From: CAIQJJ01 sp964606085
Lineage (GTDB): Bacteria; Chloroflexota; Anaerolineae; Anaerolineales; UBA4823
Length of the DNA stretch: 63,180 nucleotides
Direction: 5' to 3'
Assembly (NCBI GenBank): GCA_964606085.1
Contig: CAZSFD010000019.1
Coordinates: forward strand, 1 to 63,180
In this document: piece after piece, positions 1 through 8,810 of the stretch
Numbering within the stretch: position 1 is the stretch's first letter
How the letters are laid out: the number at the start of each line of letters is the position of its first letter
The notes under the pieces: generated by a model
Told to the model about the DNA's origin: nothing
Databases searched by the model: none
Seen by the model: the letters and a program-made list of their open reading frames with translations, nothing else
Made by a program: the position numbers and the translations under genes

Positions 1-1677
1 ACCCAATGTATGCCAACGCCTGGCTTCTGCCTTAGCTTGATGCCTATGGGGCAATTCCCCGCCCTGCAACTGCTCTGCGCCCGCGTGCGCGCCGCCGACC
101 CGGCCTTTGCACTGACCCACGCCAACCTGCTGCCACTGGCTGCCCTGTGCGCGGCGTTGGATGGCCTGCCGTTGGCGCTCGAACTGGCCGCCGTGCGCCT
201 GCGCGACCTGCCTGCCGATGAACTGGTGCTGCAGTTACTTGCGCTGCGCGGCAACGGACAGCTTTCTTCCACCTACCTGCAGCAAACCCGTCGCAACGTG
301 GCCGAACGCCACCGCACCCTGCAGGCTGCCATCGCCTGGAGCGTGTCGCGCTTGCCGCCCGCCCAGCAAAACGCCTTCGCCTGCCTGGGCGTGTTCGTCG
401 GTGGGTGCAGCCTGGAGGCCGCCCGGCAGGTGATCGCAACCCTGTCCAATCGCTGGTTGAGCTTGTCGAAACCAGCATGTAGTTCACAGTCTGCCGGGCA
501 GGTGGCCGCCGACGCGGAAACCCTGACCCAGTTGGCGCGCGCCAGCCTGATCAATCTCCAGGATGAACGCCTCACCCTGCTCGAAACGCTGCGCGCCTAC
601 GCCCTCGAACAGCTCATCGCCAGCGGCAGCCTGCCCGAATGCCAGGCCGCCCACGCCAACTGCTACACGGCCTTTGCCCGGCAGGTTTTCCGTGGCCTTT
701 TGGGAGAGGATCAGGCCGCCTGGGCGCAGCGCGCCCTGGCCGATCACGAAAACTGCCTGGCGGCGCTGCGCTGGTCGCTGGCGCACGAGCGCGGCGAAAC
801 CGCCATTGCCATTGCGGGCAGCCTGTGGTGGTTCTGGTATCGGCGCGGCCTGTTCGGCCTGGCGTTGGAGATGCTCACCGCCGCCCTGAAGCTCTCTACG
901 CCCGATATGGCCGCCCGCGCCACCGCCCTCAACGGCCTGGCCTCCATTCACCTGGAATTGGACGAATATGACGCCAGCCTGACCTGTCACCACGAGGGCC
1001 TGGCGCTGCGCCGCCAACTTGGCGATGCCGCCGGCGCGGCCACCACGCTGCACAACATGGGCCTGACCGCCTACCGCATGGGCGACTACGCCAGCGCCCT
1101 GGCCTGGCTCGCTGAGAGCATCGCCGCCGACCCAGATTCCGACCCGATGCAGGCCTGGGCCAACCAGGGCAACATCGCCCTCGAAATACTCAATTTCGAG
1201 CAGGCCCGCGCGTGCCTGGAACGCGCTTATGAACGCGTCATGCAAGAACCCGAAGGCTGGGCGCAGGCCTTCGTGATGAACAACCTGGCCGATGTCTTGT
1301 GTGAAATGGGGGAATTGACCGCCGCCAAAGAAATGGCGCAGGACAGCCTGCGCATCTTCACTGCCCTGGGCGACAGCCACTACCTGCCCGACGCCCAGAT
1401 GGTACTGGCTGAAATCGCCCGCAACGAAGGTGATTATGCCACGGCCCTATCCCTGGGCGAAATGGCCCTCGCCCAATACGAGGTCCGCCCCGATGCCGTG
1501 CTGACGGCCGCGGCCCGCCTGTTCCAGGCCGAATTGAGCTGGCAGATGGGCGAAACCGCCGCCGCTGCCGAGCAGTTTGGCCTGGCCCGCGCCCAACGTC
1601 AGGCCGTCAAACGCTCGCTCACGCCGCGCGAGCAGGCGCGGTACACCGCCCTGGAGCGCAGGCTGTCAGAAGTGTGA
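1..1677 (+). CDS. AfsR/LuxR-like transcriptional regulator, C-terminal part (partial)
   Basis: The reading frame is open at the left edge, so the N-terminus lies outside the window; an ATG at position 10 is probably internal. The first 80 residues match the end of the NB-ARC/AAA ATPase module of large AfsR/SARP or LuxR-type regulators (the LDGLPLALELAA motif). The rest, from about residue 200, is a string of TPR-like helical pairs. No LuxR helix-turn-helix is visible at the C-terminus, so a DNA-binding domain, if present, must be N-terminal, as in the SARP/BTAD class. About residue 150 there is a short low-conservation stretch (NRWLSLSKPACSSQS) encoded by a dispersed repeat (see 454-474). Likely role: signal-responsive transcription regulator. 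The ligand and target genes are unknown. Confidence 0.7.
   Translation, partial: TQCMPTPGFCLSLMPMGQFPALQLLCARVRAADPAFALTHANLLPLAALCAALDGLPLALELAAVRLRDLPADELVLQLLALRGNGQLSSTYLQQTRRNVAERHRTLQAAIAWSVSRLPPAQQNAFACLGVFVGGCSLEAARQVIATLSNRWLSLSKPACSSQSAGQVAADAETLTQLARASLINLQDERLTLLETLRAYALEQLIASGSLPECQAAHANCYTAFARQVFRGLLGEDQAAWAQRALADHENCLAALRWSLAHERGETAIAIAGSLWWFWYRRGLFGLALEMLTAALKLSTPDMAARATALNGLASIHLELDEYDASLTCHHEGLALRRQLGDAAGAATTLHNMGLTAYRMGDYASALAWLAESIAADPDSDPMQAWANQGNIALEILNFEQARACLERAYERVMQEPEGWAQAFVMNNLADVLCEMGELTAAKEMAQDSLRIFTALGDSHYLPDAQMVLAEIARNEGDYATALSLGEMALAQYEVRPDAVLTAAARLFQAELSWQMGETAAAAEQFGLARAQRQAVKRSLTPREQARYTALERRLSEV
454..474. repeat. Short dispersed palindrome inserted in frame in the regulator
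   Basis: The sequence tggttgagcttgtcgaaacc plus a final a has complementary ends (tggtt/aacca). From general knowledge it resembles a small interspersed repeat common in many environmental genomes, whose translations read LSLSKP or, on the other strand, FDKLNQ. Here it adds about 15 codons without breaking the frame. Confidence 0.55.
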
Positions 1678-1689
1678 AGTGGTGTAGGT

Positions 1690-1718
1690 TTTACAAGCCG
1701 ATTAGAACGGGTTAGAAT
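1690..1718 (+). promoter_or_regulatory. Sigma-70 promoter for the V4R/GGDEF genes
   Basis: TTTACA at 1690-1695 (5 of 6 consensus) and TAGAAT at 1713-1718 (5 of 6) are separated by exactly 17 bp. Transcription would start near 1725 and give a leader of about 120 nt before the V4R start at 1848. The sequence cgggttag at 1708-1715 overlaps the -10 element and recurs at 1831-1838. Confidence 0.6.
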
Positions 1719-1759
1719 CTTCCTTATCGGTACCGAACTGCGACGCAGAAAAAATAGTG

Positions 1760-1839
1760 CCTAACCCGCGAACTTCTTGCACAAAAAACGAGAATTTCCT
1801 GGATTAGTGCGCTGGTCGTTCCGCTTTATGCGGGTTAGG
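1760..1839 (+). promoter_or_regulatory. Leader inverted repeat overlapping the V4R ribosome binding site
   Basis: cctaacccgc (1760-1769) and gcgggttagg (1830-1839) are perfect 10-bp complements 60 nt apart. The right arm contains part of the Shine-Dalgarno sequence (taggaga) of the V4R gene. If formed in mRNA, the stem would partly hide the ribosome binding site. Regulation is inferred from sequence only. Confidence 0.45.
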
Positions 1840-1847
1840 AGAATGCC

Positions 1848-2516
1848 ATGCAGATCAAGCCAAAATCTCAACCGGATGATGTCGCCAGGCTGTATTTGGT
1901 GGATGCCTACATGCGCTGGGCGTTGATGGCTGCTGAAGAAGTGGTGGGTAAGCAAGGGCTGGCGATTGTGCTGCGGGATAATGGCCTGGAGCGCTTTGTA
2001 GACCATTACCCGCCCGAACTGCTCAAAATTGGCGGCGGCATTACCCTGGGGGATTACGCCAAACTCTGTGCTGGCCTGCTTACCTTCTATGGGCGCGCCG
2101 GCAAGAGCATGGTTGTGCGTGTGGGCCGCCTGACCTCCAAATATGCCATCGAGAAGCAGGGCGCCATCTATAACGCCGCGGCCAAGACGGCGGCGCGTGT
2201 GCTGCCCTCGGCCATGCAGGTCAAGATGGTGCTGGATAGCATGGCCAATGGCTACAACAAAATCTATGCCGAAGAAGGCCAGGAATTGCACTTTCGCGTC
2301 GAAGACCGCGGCCACGCCTGGGCCTTCGTTTCGGTCGAGTGTCCGTTGTGCGCGGGGATTGAATCGGATATTCCGATGTGCTGGGGACGGATTGGCACGC
2401 TCAAGGAATCGGTCACCTGGTTGACCGGCAAAGAATTTGATGTCGAAGAGGTCGAGTGTCGCGGCATGGGCGCGCCGGCCTGTATATGGGAAGTGAGCAA
2501 GACGCCGAAGGAATGA
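1848..2516 (+). CDS. V4R (4-vinyl reductase) domain protein
   Basis: This is a 222-residue soluble protein. The C-terminal half has V4R-domain features: cysteines in VECPLCAG and the closing CRGMGAPACIWEV motif. V4R domains bind small molecules or metal through these cysteines and are found in sensory proteins and in bacteriochlorophyll enzymes. No other photosynthesis gene is in the window, so a sensory role is more likely. The ATG follows a good ribosome binding site (taggagaatgcc). The gene is 20 bp upstream of the GGDEF gene and probably shares its transcript, so it may report a signal to that protein. The ligand is unknown. Confidence 0.7.
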   Translation: MQIKPKSQPDDVARLYLVDAYMRWALMAAEEVVGKQGLAIVLRDNGLERFVDHYPPELLKIGGGITLGDYAKLCAGLLTFYGRAGKSMVVRVGRLTSKYAIEKQGAIYNAAAKTAARVLPSAMQVKMVLDSMANGYNKIYAEEGQELHFRVEDRGHAWAFVSVECPLCAGIESDIPMCWGRIGTLKESVTWLTGKEFDVEEVECRGMGAPACIWEVSKTPKE

Positions 2517-2536
2517 ACTCCTGGGGAAAATTTTTT

Positions 2537-5500
2537 ATGAAGCGACTGCTTGTCTTTCTTCTTTTGATCGGGATATTCCCGGCCTGGCGTGCTGCCGAGG
2601 CGCAGCAGGCTGCTGAACCGCCGCCGGGTTATCAGCCGCGTTTTGAACATCTGACCGTGGATGATGGCCTGTTGAGCGCCGAGGTTTTGGCGCTGGTGCA
2701 AGACCAGGCCGGTTTCATGTGGATCGGCACCCAAGACGGCCTCAACCGCTACGACGGCCGCAACCTGGTGGCCTACCGCCACAAGAATGATGATCCCACC
2801 AGCATCAGCGGCAACTACATTTTGGCCCTCGCCCTCAGCCGCGATGGCCACCTGTGGATCGGCACCGACCCGACCGGCCTCAATGAACTTGACCCCTCGA
2901 CGGGCGTCTTCACCGCCTATCGCCATGACCCGGCTAATCCAGACAGCTTGAGCAATGATTCGGTCTGGGCCGTGTACGAAGACAGCCAGGGGATGGTGTG
3001 GGTGGGCACGCGCAATGGCCTCAACCGCTTCGACCGCCAGACCGGTCGCTTCAAAGCCTATCTGCCTGATGCCGCTAACCCGCGTGCCCTCAGCCATCCG
3101 TGGGTGCTGCGCATCTATCAAGACCGCGCCGGGGTGGTGTGGGTGGCCACGCGTGCCGGCCTCAACCGCTACGACCCCGCCAGCGACGATTTCACCGTCT
3201 ACCTGCCCGATGAAGCCGACCCGGCGGCCATGCGTCCCAACCTGGGCGTGTGGGATGTGTACGAGGACAGCCAGAAGGTGCTGTGGCTGGCAACCCGCGG
3301 CGGCGGCCTGCAAACGCTGGATCGCGCCACCGGCGCCTTCAGCGCCTATCAACACAACCCCGCCGACCCGACCAGCCTCTCCGATAACAATGTATGGAAG
3401 GTGTACGAAGACCAGCACGGCAACCTGTGGGTTGGCACCGAAAAGGGCGGCATCAACCGTTTCAACCGGGCCTCCGGGCAGTTCACCGCCTATCGGCACG
3501 ATCCCAATGACCCGCTCAGCCTGTTGCACAACGATATCTTCTGGCTGACCGAAGACCGTTCGGGTGTGTTGTGGGCGGCCAGCCGGCGCGGCGGCGTCAG
3601 CCGCTTTTCGCCGGCCATGCAGCGCTTCGCTTATTTTCGCAATATCCCTGGGGCAGACCTGTCGCTGAATGTCAATTATGTCAGCGGGATCATCCCCCAG
3701 GCCGATGGCGTGCTGTGGGTTGGCACGCAGGGCGGCGGCCTCAACCGGCTGGATCGTCAGAAGCGCACCAGCGCCTATTTTCGTTACGACGCCGAAAACC
3801 CCAACAGCCTGCCCAACGACTCGATCTACGATATGTACCTCGCCCCCGACGATACGCTGTGGATCGCCACCGAGGGCGGCGGTTTGAGCCATTTCGACCC
3901 GTCCACGGCGGCCTTCACCAACTACCGCAACGAGCCAGATCAGGAGAAAATCTTCCTGACCAACTACATAACCGACATCGAACCCGCTGGCGCTGGCCGC
4001 TTGTGGGTCGGCACGCTGGGCTATGGCCTCGAATTATTCGACCCGGCCACCGGCCAGGCCACCCATTTTGTACCCAACGCCGATGACCCCACGGCCTTGA
4101 GCGAAGGCACGATCAACGCCCTGGCAACCGATGGCGATGGGCGGCTGTGGATCGGTACGGCCCGCGGGGGGGCTAATCGCTACAATCCAGTGAGCGGCGT
4201 GTTTGAGCGTTTCACCCATGATGCCTCCCAAGACGATGCCAATCAAATCCTCGATAACACCGTCAACGATATCTACATCAGCCCGGCAGGTTTCGTCTGG
4301 TTTGCCAATATCGGCGGCCTGAGCCGTTACGACCCGGCCACCGACACCTTTCGCCATTTCACCGAATCCAACGGTCTGCCAGATGCCACCATTTACAGCA
4401 TTCAACCCGATCTTGCTGGCAACCTGTGGCTTGGCACCGGCAAGGGATTGGTGCGCTTGGGCGTGCAAGATGAAAGCATCTTCACCTACGATCTCGCTCA
4501 CGGCATCCAGAGCAATAAGTTCAACATATATGCGGCTGCCAGCGCGCCCGATGGCGAGATGTTCCTGGGGGGACCCGGCGGCCTGACGGCGTTTTATCCG
4601 CGTCAACTCACCGCCAGTACCTATCAACCGCCCATCGTACTCACCAGCATTTCCAGCAGCCACGCCGCCAGCACAGCCGTGCAACCGGTTCATCTGCCAA
4701 AAACCTACAGCTTTGTTTATCTCGATAACCTGCGCCTCGAACTCTCCTTTGCCGCCCTCGATTATTTGCTGCCCGCTAAAGTGCAATATCAGTATCGCCT
4801 GGAAGGTTTCGATGATGATTGGTCGAAGCTGGGCGGCCCGGCACAGGCCGCCTATACCGCCTTGCCGCCAGGCCGCTACACCTTTTGGGCGCGCGCGATC
4901 AACCAGGATGGGGCGCTGGGCCAGGCGGTGCCACTGGCCTATATCACGATCCTGCCGGCCTGGTGGCAAACCTTGTGGTTTCGCACCCTGCAGGTTTTCC
5001 TGGTGATGCTGCTGGTGCTGGCTTTGGTCTGGCTGCGCACCTATGCGGTGCAAAAGCAGAACCGTATCTTGGAGCGGAACGTGGCCGAACGTACGTCGCA
5101 ACTGGCGGCTGTCAATCACAACCTGCAATTGGAGATCGCCCGGCGCGAAAGCATTCAAAGCGAACTGGAACGCCAGGCGCGCACCGACAGCCTGACCGGG
5201 ATATACAATCGCCGCTATTTTTATGAGTTGGCCACAGTCGAATTTGCGCGTGCCAGCCGCTATCAGCGGGCGCTTTCGGTGTTGATGCTCGATCTCGACC
5301 ATTTCAAATGTTCCAATGACTCTTACGGCCACTCAGTTGGCGACCGGGTGCTGATCACCCTGGCCCGGCTGATGCGCGAAAACCTGCGCTCTGCCGATAT
5401 TTACGGGCGCTACGGCGGCGAAGAATTTATCATCCTCATGCCCGAAACCGACCTGGCTCATGCCATGCGGGTGGCCGAGCGATTGCGCTGCTGCGTGGAG

Positions 5501-5728
5501 GAGCAATCCATCATTGACGAAAACGGCGGCGAAGTTGTCATGACGGTCAGTACCGGCGTGGTAGATTTGAGCCTTTGCCCCACCTGCCACAACCTCGATG
5601 TGCTGATTGACCTGGCCGACCGCTCCCTCTACAAAGCCAAACAATTGGGGCGCAACCGTGTCGAAACCATCCAGCCGCTCGATTCATTCTCTGCCGATGC
5701 ACGGGTGGATTCAGACCCCAGCATTTGA
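2537..5728 (+). CDS. Membrane-anchored beta-propeller / Y_Y_Y / GGDEF diguanylate cyclase
   Basis: I chose the ATG at 2537 because it begins a signal peptide (MKRLLVFLLLIGIFPAWRAAEA) and follows a ggggaaa ribosome binding site. The 1063-residue product has an extracytoplasmic sensor of about 14 repeats of the ligand_gated/RegP propeller type (recurring LWIGT..GLNR) over residues 30-690, then a Y_Y_Y domain (about 733-793), one transmembrane helix (about 815-838), a coiled coil and a GGDEF domain. The active-site motif is GGEEF (about 960-964), and an inhibitory I-site RSAD lies exactly five residues before it, so feedback inhibition by c-di-GMP is expected. Known for the family: the propeller senses an extracellular ligand, often carbohydrate, and the GGDEF makes c-di-GMP. 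The fructokinase gene follows 25 bp later, which fits sugar sensing (inference). Confidence 0.9.
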   Translation: MKRLLVFLLLIGIFPAWRAAEAQQAAEPPPGYQPRFEHLTVDDGLLSAEVLALVQDQAGFMWIGTQDGLNRYDGRNLVAYRHKNDDPTSISGNYILALALSRDGHLWIGTDPTGLNELDPSTGVFTAYRHDPANPDSLSNDSVWAVYEDSQGMVWVGTRNGLNRFDRQTGRFKAYLPDAANPRALSHPWVLRIYQDRAGVVWVATRAGLNRYDPASDDFTVYLPDEADPAAMRPNLGVWDVYEDSQKVLWLATRGGGLQTLDRATGAFSAYQHNPADPTSLSDNNVWKVYEDQHGNLWVGTEKGGINRFNRASGQFTAYRHDPNDPLSLLHNDIFWLTEDRSGVLWAASRRGGVSRFSPAMQRFAYFRNIPGADLSLNVNYVSGIIPQADGVLWVGTQGGGLNRLDRQKRTSAYFRYDAENPNSLPNDSIYDMYLAPDDTLWIATEGGGLSHFDPSTAAFTNYRNEPDQEKIFLTNYITDIEPAGAGRLWVGTLGYGLELFDPATGQATHFVPNADDPTALSEGTINALATDGDGRLWIGTARGGANRYNPVSGVFERFTHDASQDDANQILDNTVNDIYISPAGFVWFANIGGLSRYDPATDTFRHFTESNGLPDATIYSIQPDLAGNLWLGTGKGLVRLGVQDESIFTYDLAHGIQSNKFNIYAAASAPDGEMFLGGPGGLTAFYPRQLTASTYQPPIVLTSISSSHAASTAVQPVHLPKTYSFVYLDNLRLELSFAALDYLLPAKVQYQYRLEGFDDDWSKLGGPAQAAYTALPPGRYTFWARAINQDGALGQAVPLAYITILPAWWQTLWFRTLQVFLVMLLVLALVWLRTYAVQKQNRILERNVAERTSQLAAVNHNLQLEIARRESIQSELERQARTDSLTGIYNRRYFYELATVEFARASRYQRALSVLMLDLDHFKCSNDSYGHSVGDRVLITLARLMRENLRSADIYGRYGGEEFIILMPETDLAHAMRVAERLRCCVEEQSIIDENGGEVVMTVSTGVVDLSLCPTCHNLDVLIDLADRSLYKAKQLGRNRVETIQPLDSFSADARVDSDPSI

Positions 5729-5753
5729 AAAATTTCCTTCTGGAGAACCCCTT

Positions 5754-6653
5754 ATGACCTCAACCCCTCTCTACGGCGGCATCGAAGGCGGCGGCACCAA
5801 GTTCGTGTGCATGGTCGCCGCCAGCCCCGACCACATCGTCGCCGAAACCCGCTTCCCTACCACCACGCCCGCCGAAACCCTGGCGCAAACCAGCGCCTTC
5901 TTCGCGCCGTATGTGCAGCGCGGCGAACTGGCCGCGCTGGCCTTCGCCTCCTTTGGCCCGGTAGATTTAGCCCCCACTTCGCCCACCTACGGCCACATCA
6001 CCACCACCCCCAAGCCCGGCTGGGCGCACAGCGACATGCTCGGCCCCCTGCGCCGCTTCAACCTGCCGCTGGCTTTCGAGTTGGATGTCAACGCCGCCGC
6101 CTGGGGTGAGTACACCTGGGTGGCCGAAAACGCCTCGCGCGACCCCTTCGTCTACTTCACCATCGGCACCGGCATTGGGGCGGGGGTGGTCGTCAACGGC
6201 CAACTGGTGCATGGCCTGGTTCACCCCGAAGCCGGCCACATGCGCCTGCCCCACGACCTGCAGGCCGACCCGTTCGCCGGTCATTGCCCCTACCACGCCG
6301 ATTGCTTCGAGGGCCTGGCGTGCGGCCCCGCCATCAACGCTCGCTGGGGCCAACCCGCCGAAAGCCTGCCCGCCGACCACCCCGCCTGGGAACTTGAAGC
6401 CGCCTACATCGCCCTGGCGATGAACAATGTCATTTGCACGCTTTCGCCGAAGCGCATCGTATTGGGCGGCGGGGTCATGCAATATCCCGGCCTGATTGAA
6501 CGCGTGCGCCAGAAAGTGGGCGAAATCCTGCACGGATACATTCAGACCCCCGCCTTGCTGGGCAGCCTGGAAGATTACCTCGTCTTACCCTCCCTGGGTG
6601 GGCGTTCGGGCGTGCTGGGGGCCATTGCCCTGGCGCGTGCTATCGCACGCTGA
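5754..6653 (+). CDS. ROK family fructokinase
   Basis: A 299-residue ROK sugar kinase that phosphorylates a hexose, most likely fructose, with ATP. The start at 5754 follows a tggagaa ribosome binding site. Visible signatures: the N-terminal GGIEGGGTKF phosphate loop, the ELDVNAAA segment with the likely catalytic Asp, the GTGIGAGVVVNG ATP-binding segment, and the zinc-binding stretch (GHMRLP, then HCPYHADCFEG and CGPAI) typical of the ScrK/GmuE-type fructokinases. It sits 25 bp behind the GGDEF sensor. Its 3' end overlaps the convergent lipoprotein gene by 14 bp. Confidence 0.88.
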   Translation: MTSTPLYGGIEGGGTKFVCMVAASPDHIVAETRFPTTTPAETLAQTSAFFAPYVQRGELAALAFASFGPVDLAPTSPTYGHITTTPKPGWAHSDMLGPLRRFNLPLAFELDVNAAAWGEYTWVAENASRDPFVYFTIGTGIGAGVVVNGQLVHGLVHPEAGHMRLPHDLQADPFAGHCPYHADCFEGLACGPAINARWGQPAESLPADHPAWELEAAYIALAMNNVICTLSPKRIVLGGGVMQYPGLIERVRQKVGEILHGYIQTPALLGSLEDYLVLPSLGGRSGVLGAIALARAIAR

Positions 6654-8790
6654 TTTCAACCGTCGCTGCCTGCGAGAGCGTCACCACCGCCAGTGGGAAC
6701 AGGGAAAAATGCCCCGCCGGATACGCAAAATTGGGGTCTTCGGGCGTATCCCAAAAGGGCTGTGAAGCATTGAACGCCTGTACATCCAGAACCGCCTCGC
6801 CCACGTCGAGCCAAACCTGCGGCCCGTGGGCGAGACGCCATCCCCAACCCCCTGGGCTGGAAACGTCCTGACGATACTCCCCCGCCCACCCTGGCTGCAA
6901 GCGTCGCCAGGCATCCAGCGCGATCACCAGCGTTTGCTTTTCCCCCGCATCCCCCGCCAACCAGACCGTCAGACGATCCCCATCCACCCGAAAGGTTTTG
7001 CTCCCGGCGGCATCCTCCAGGCGCACCTGGCCGATGCTGGCCGTGGCGCGGAAAGGCCGCCAGGGGTTCGCCGGGTCGAAGAACGCGCCGGGCAGGGCGG
7101 CCGGGTCGGCGGCGAGGCCGGCATCGGGCTGCCAGGTCATCGGGTCGGCCAGGCCCACGCCGAATTGCCACGACGGCGCAATGACCTGATGGGTTGCGCC
7201 GTCGCTCAGCAGCGCGGCTAGGCTGATATAGCCGCCGGTCGGCTCAATCACCACAAACCACCGCTCCGAGGCCAGCACGCATTCGGCTGCGCCGTCCCAA
7301 TCCAGGTCTTGCGCGCAATCGGCGCGCCCCGCGGGTGAGGCGGCCCAGCGCGCCGCCGCCAACAGATGCCCCACCTGCCCAATGGCGCTCTGGCGTAAGT
7401 TTGCCCGGGCGGGGTCGGTGGGGCTGAGCAGCATTGCAAGCATTTGTTGGGCGCTGTGTTGCAGGGCGTTGTGGGGTGCCTGGGCCAATGCGGTGAAGAT
7501 GACCGATGGCGGCGTGTCAACGGGCGGGAGGCAACCGGCAGCGCGGCTGGCCGATGGGGTGATGCTGTGGGCATCTAGCCATTGCAGCCACGGGCGGGCT
7601 TTCAGGTAGCGCAGCGTGGCCGAGGCGGCCAACGGGTTGCCCCACGCATCGGCCATAAAATCGCCGCCGAGCAGCGTGTAGCCAGGGTTTGCCGTGGCAT
7701 TTGCCAGGCTACGCCGCACCGCCAGCGACGGCCCGGCGGGGGTTGCTTGCCGTTCGCCGGTTGCTGCGGCAGGCGGGTTTTGCAGACGGATCGGCCAGGC
7801 GGCAGCGCAGCGCGGCGGGCTGCCATCTTGTGCCAGGGTGACCCAGCCGGCATAGCCGGGCGGCAGCACCCCGGCAAATTGCGGCACATAGGCCCAGGCG
7901 CTGGCTGGCAGGCCAAACGCCAGCCCGGTCTGGCGGCTGGCGGCCAGGCTGTCGGCGATAAACCCGGTGGGCGCTGCCTGGCCGACCGGCGCAACATCGG
8001 GCAAGAGGGCCAGCTGGTGCGCCGCCAGGTTTTGCAGCGGCCTCGTCCCGCCGACGGCATCCAGCGCAGAAAGGGCCGGTGGTGTTTTGAGATCGAGCAA
8101 AAAAACGGGTATCTGGTTGGCGCGTACGGCTTCGAGCAGATGCCGCAGGCCATGGCGCTCACGGCCCGGGCCGCTGTGAGCGCCATCCCACAGGCGTAGC
8201 GCCTGGGCGGGCGTGACAGCATCGAAGGTGTTCCAGAAGGCCAGCAGGAGTGGGATGGCTGGCGGCGGCGCGCCGCTGGATGCCGCCGGGCCGATAAAAT
8301 CGAGCGGTTGGGCGGTTTGCGGGTCGAGCGCCTGGGCCTGGAGATGGTAGCCGGCGTGCAGCCACGCTTTGCCGGCGTCGAACGCTACCTGGGTGGTGTC
8401 GTAAAAGGCGTCCTCGTACAGGCGCAGGCCGGTCACGTCCGGGTCGCTGTGCAGCGTCCCATTGGCGGCGCGCTGAATTTGCAGAATGGGTTGGGTGGGG
8501 TGTGCGGCGCTGAAAAATTGCAGCAGCAGGGGGGTGGGGCGTTCGGGGTCGGCATCCAGCCAATCGAGGCGCACTTGCACCTGGCCCTGAACGTGGCGCA
8601 GCGAAAGCGCTACCAGGTCTACGGCTGGGGTGGGGGCATCGGCAGGGTCGAGGGCGCGTAAATCGGCATAGCGCCAGGGCGGCTGGGCGGTTGGCCGGTT
8701 GGCCGCCTGGCAGGCGGGCAGCAGGCTGGCAGCGATGATCAGCAATAGCAGGGCAAGTGGCCGGGTGGCAAAAGGCTTTTTCAATTTCAA
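6640..8790 (-). CDS. Lipoprotein of unknown function
   Basis: A 716-residue protein beginning with a lipoprotein signal (basic start, LALLLLIIAASLLPAC, lipidated Cys at residue 27). I recognise no domain. The middle is Ala/Pro/Leu-rich; the segment FVVIEPTGGYISLAALLSDG and a C-terminal beta-rich region may be a globular carbohydrate- or peptide-binding part, but nothing decides this. The frame starts at TTG without a convincing ribosome binding site. It begins 20 bp after the homocysteine methyltransferase stop, so translation may be coupled to that gene. It is probably anchored on the outside of the cytoplasmic membrane. Confidence 0.6.
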   Translation of the reverse strand: MKLKKPFATRPLALLLLIIAASLLPACQAANRPTAQPPWRYADLRALDPADAPTPAVDLVALSLRHVQGQVQVRLDWLDADPERPTPLLLQFFSAAHPTQPILQIQRAANGTLHSDPDVTGLRLYEDAFYDTTQVAFDAGKAWLHAGYHLQAQALDPQTAQPLDFIGPAASSGAPPPAIPLLLAFWNTFDAVTPAQALRLWDGAHSGPGRERHGLRHLLEAVRANQIPVFLLDLKTPPALSALDAVGGTRPLQNLAAHQLALLPDVAPVGQAAPTGFIADSLAASRQTGLAFGLPASAWAYVPQFAGVLPPGYAGWVTLAQDGSPPRCAAAWPIRLQNPPAAATGERQATPAGPSLAVRRSLANATANPGYTLLGGDFMADAWGNPLAASATLRYLKARPWLQWLDAHSITPSASRAAGCLPPVDTPPSVIFTALAQAPHNALQHSAQQMLAMLLSPTDPARANLRQSAIGQVGHLLAAARWAASPAGRADCAQDLDWDGAAECVLASERWFVVIEPTGGYISLAALLSDGATHQVIAPSWQFGVGLADPMTWQPDAGLAADPAALPGAFFDPANPWRPFRATASIGQVRLEDAAGSKTFRVDGDRLTVWLAGDAGEKQTLVIALDAWRRLQPGWAGEYRQDVSSPGGWGWRLAHGPQVWLDVGEAVLDVQAFNASQPFWDTPEDPNFAYPAGHFSLFPLAVVTLSQAATVEISVR

Positions 8791-8810
8791 CGGGGCAGCT
8801 TACAGCCCGA

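Noticed and set aside
2264..3892. Long minus-strand open frame opposite the GGDEF gene
   Set aside because: It is the mirror image of the repetitive beta-propeller coding sequence, with no ribosome binding site and no recognisable domain; several similar long antisense frames were left out for the same reason.
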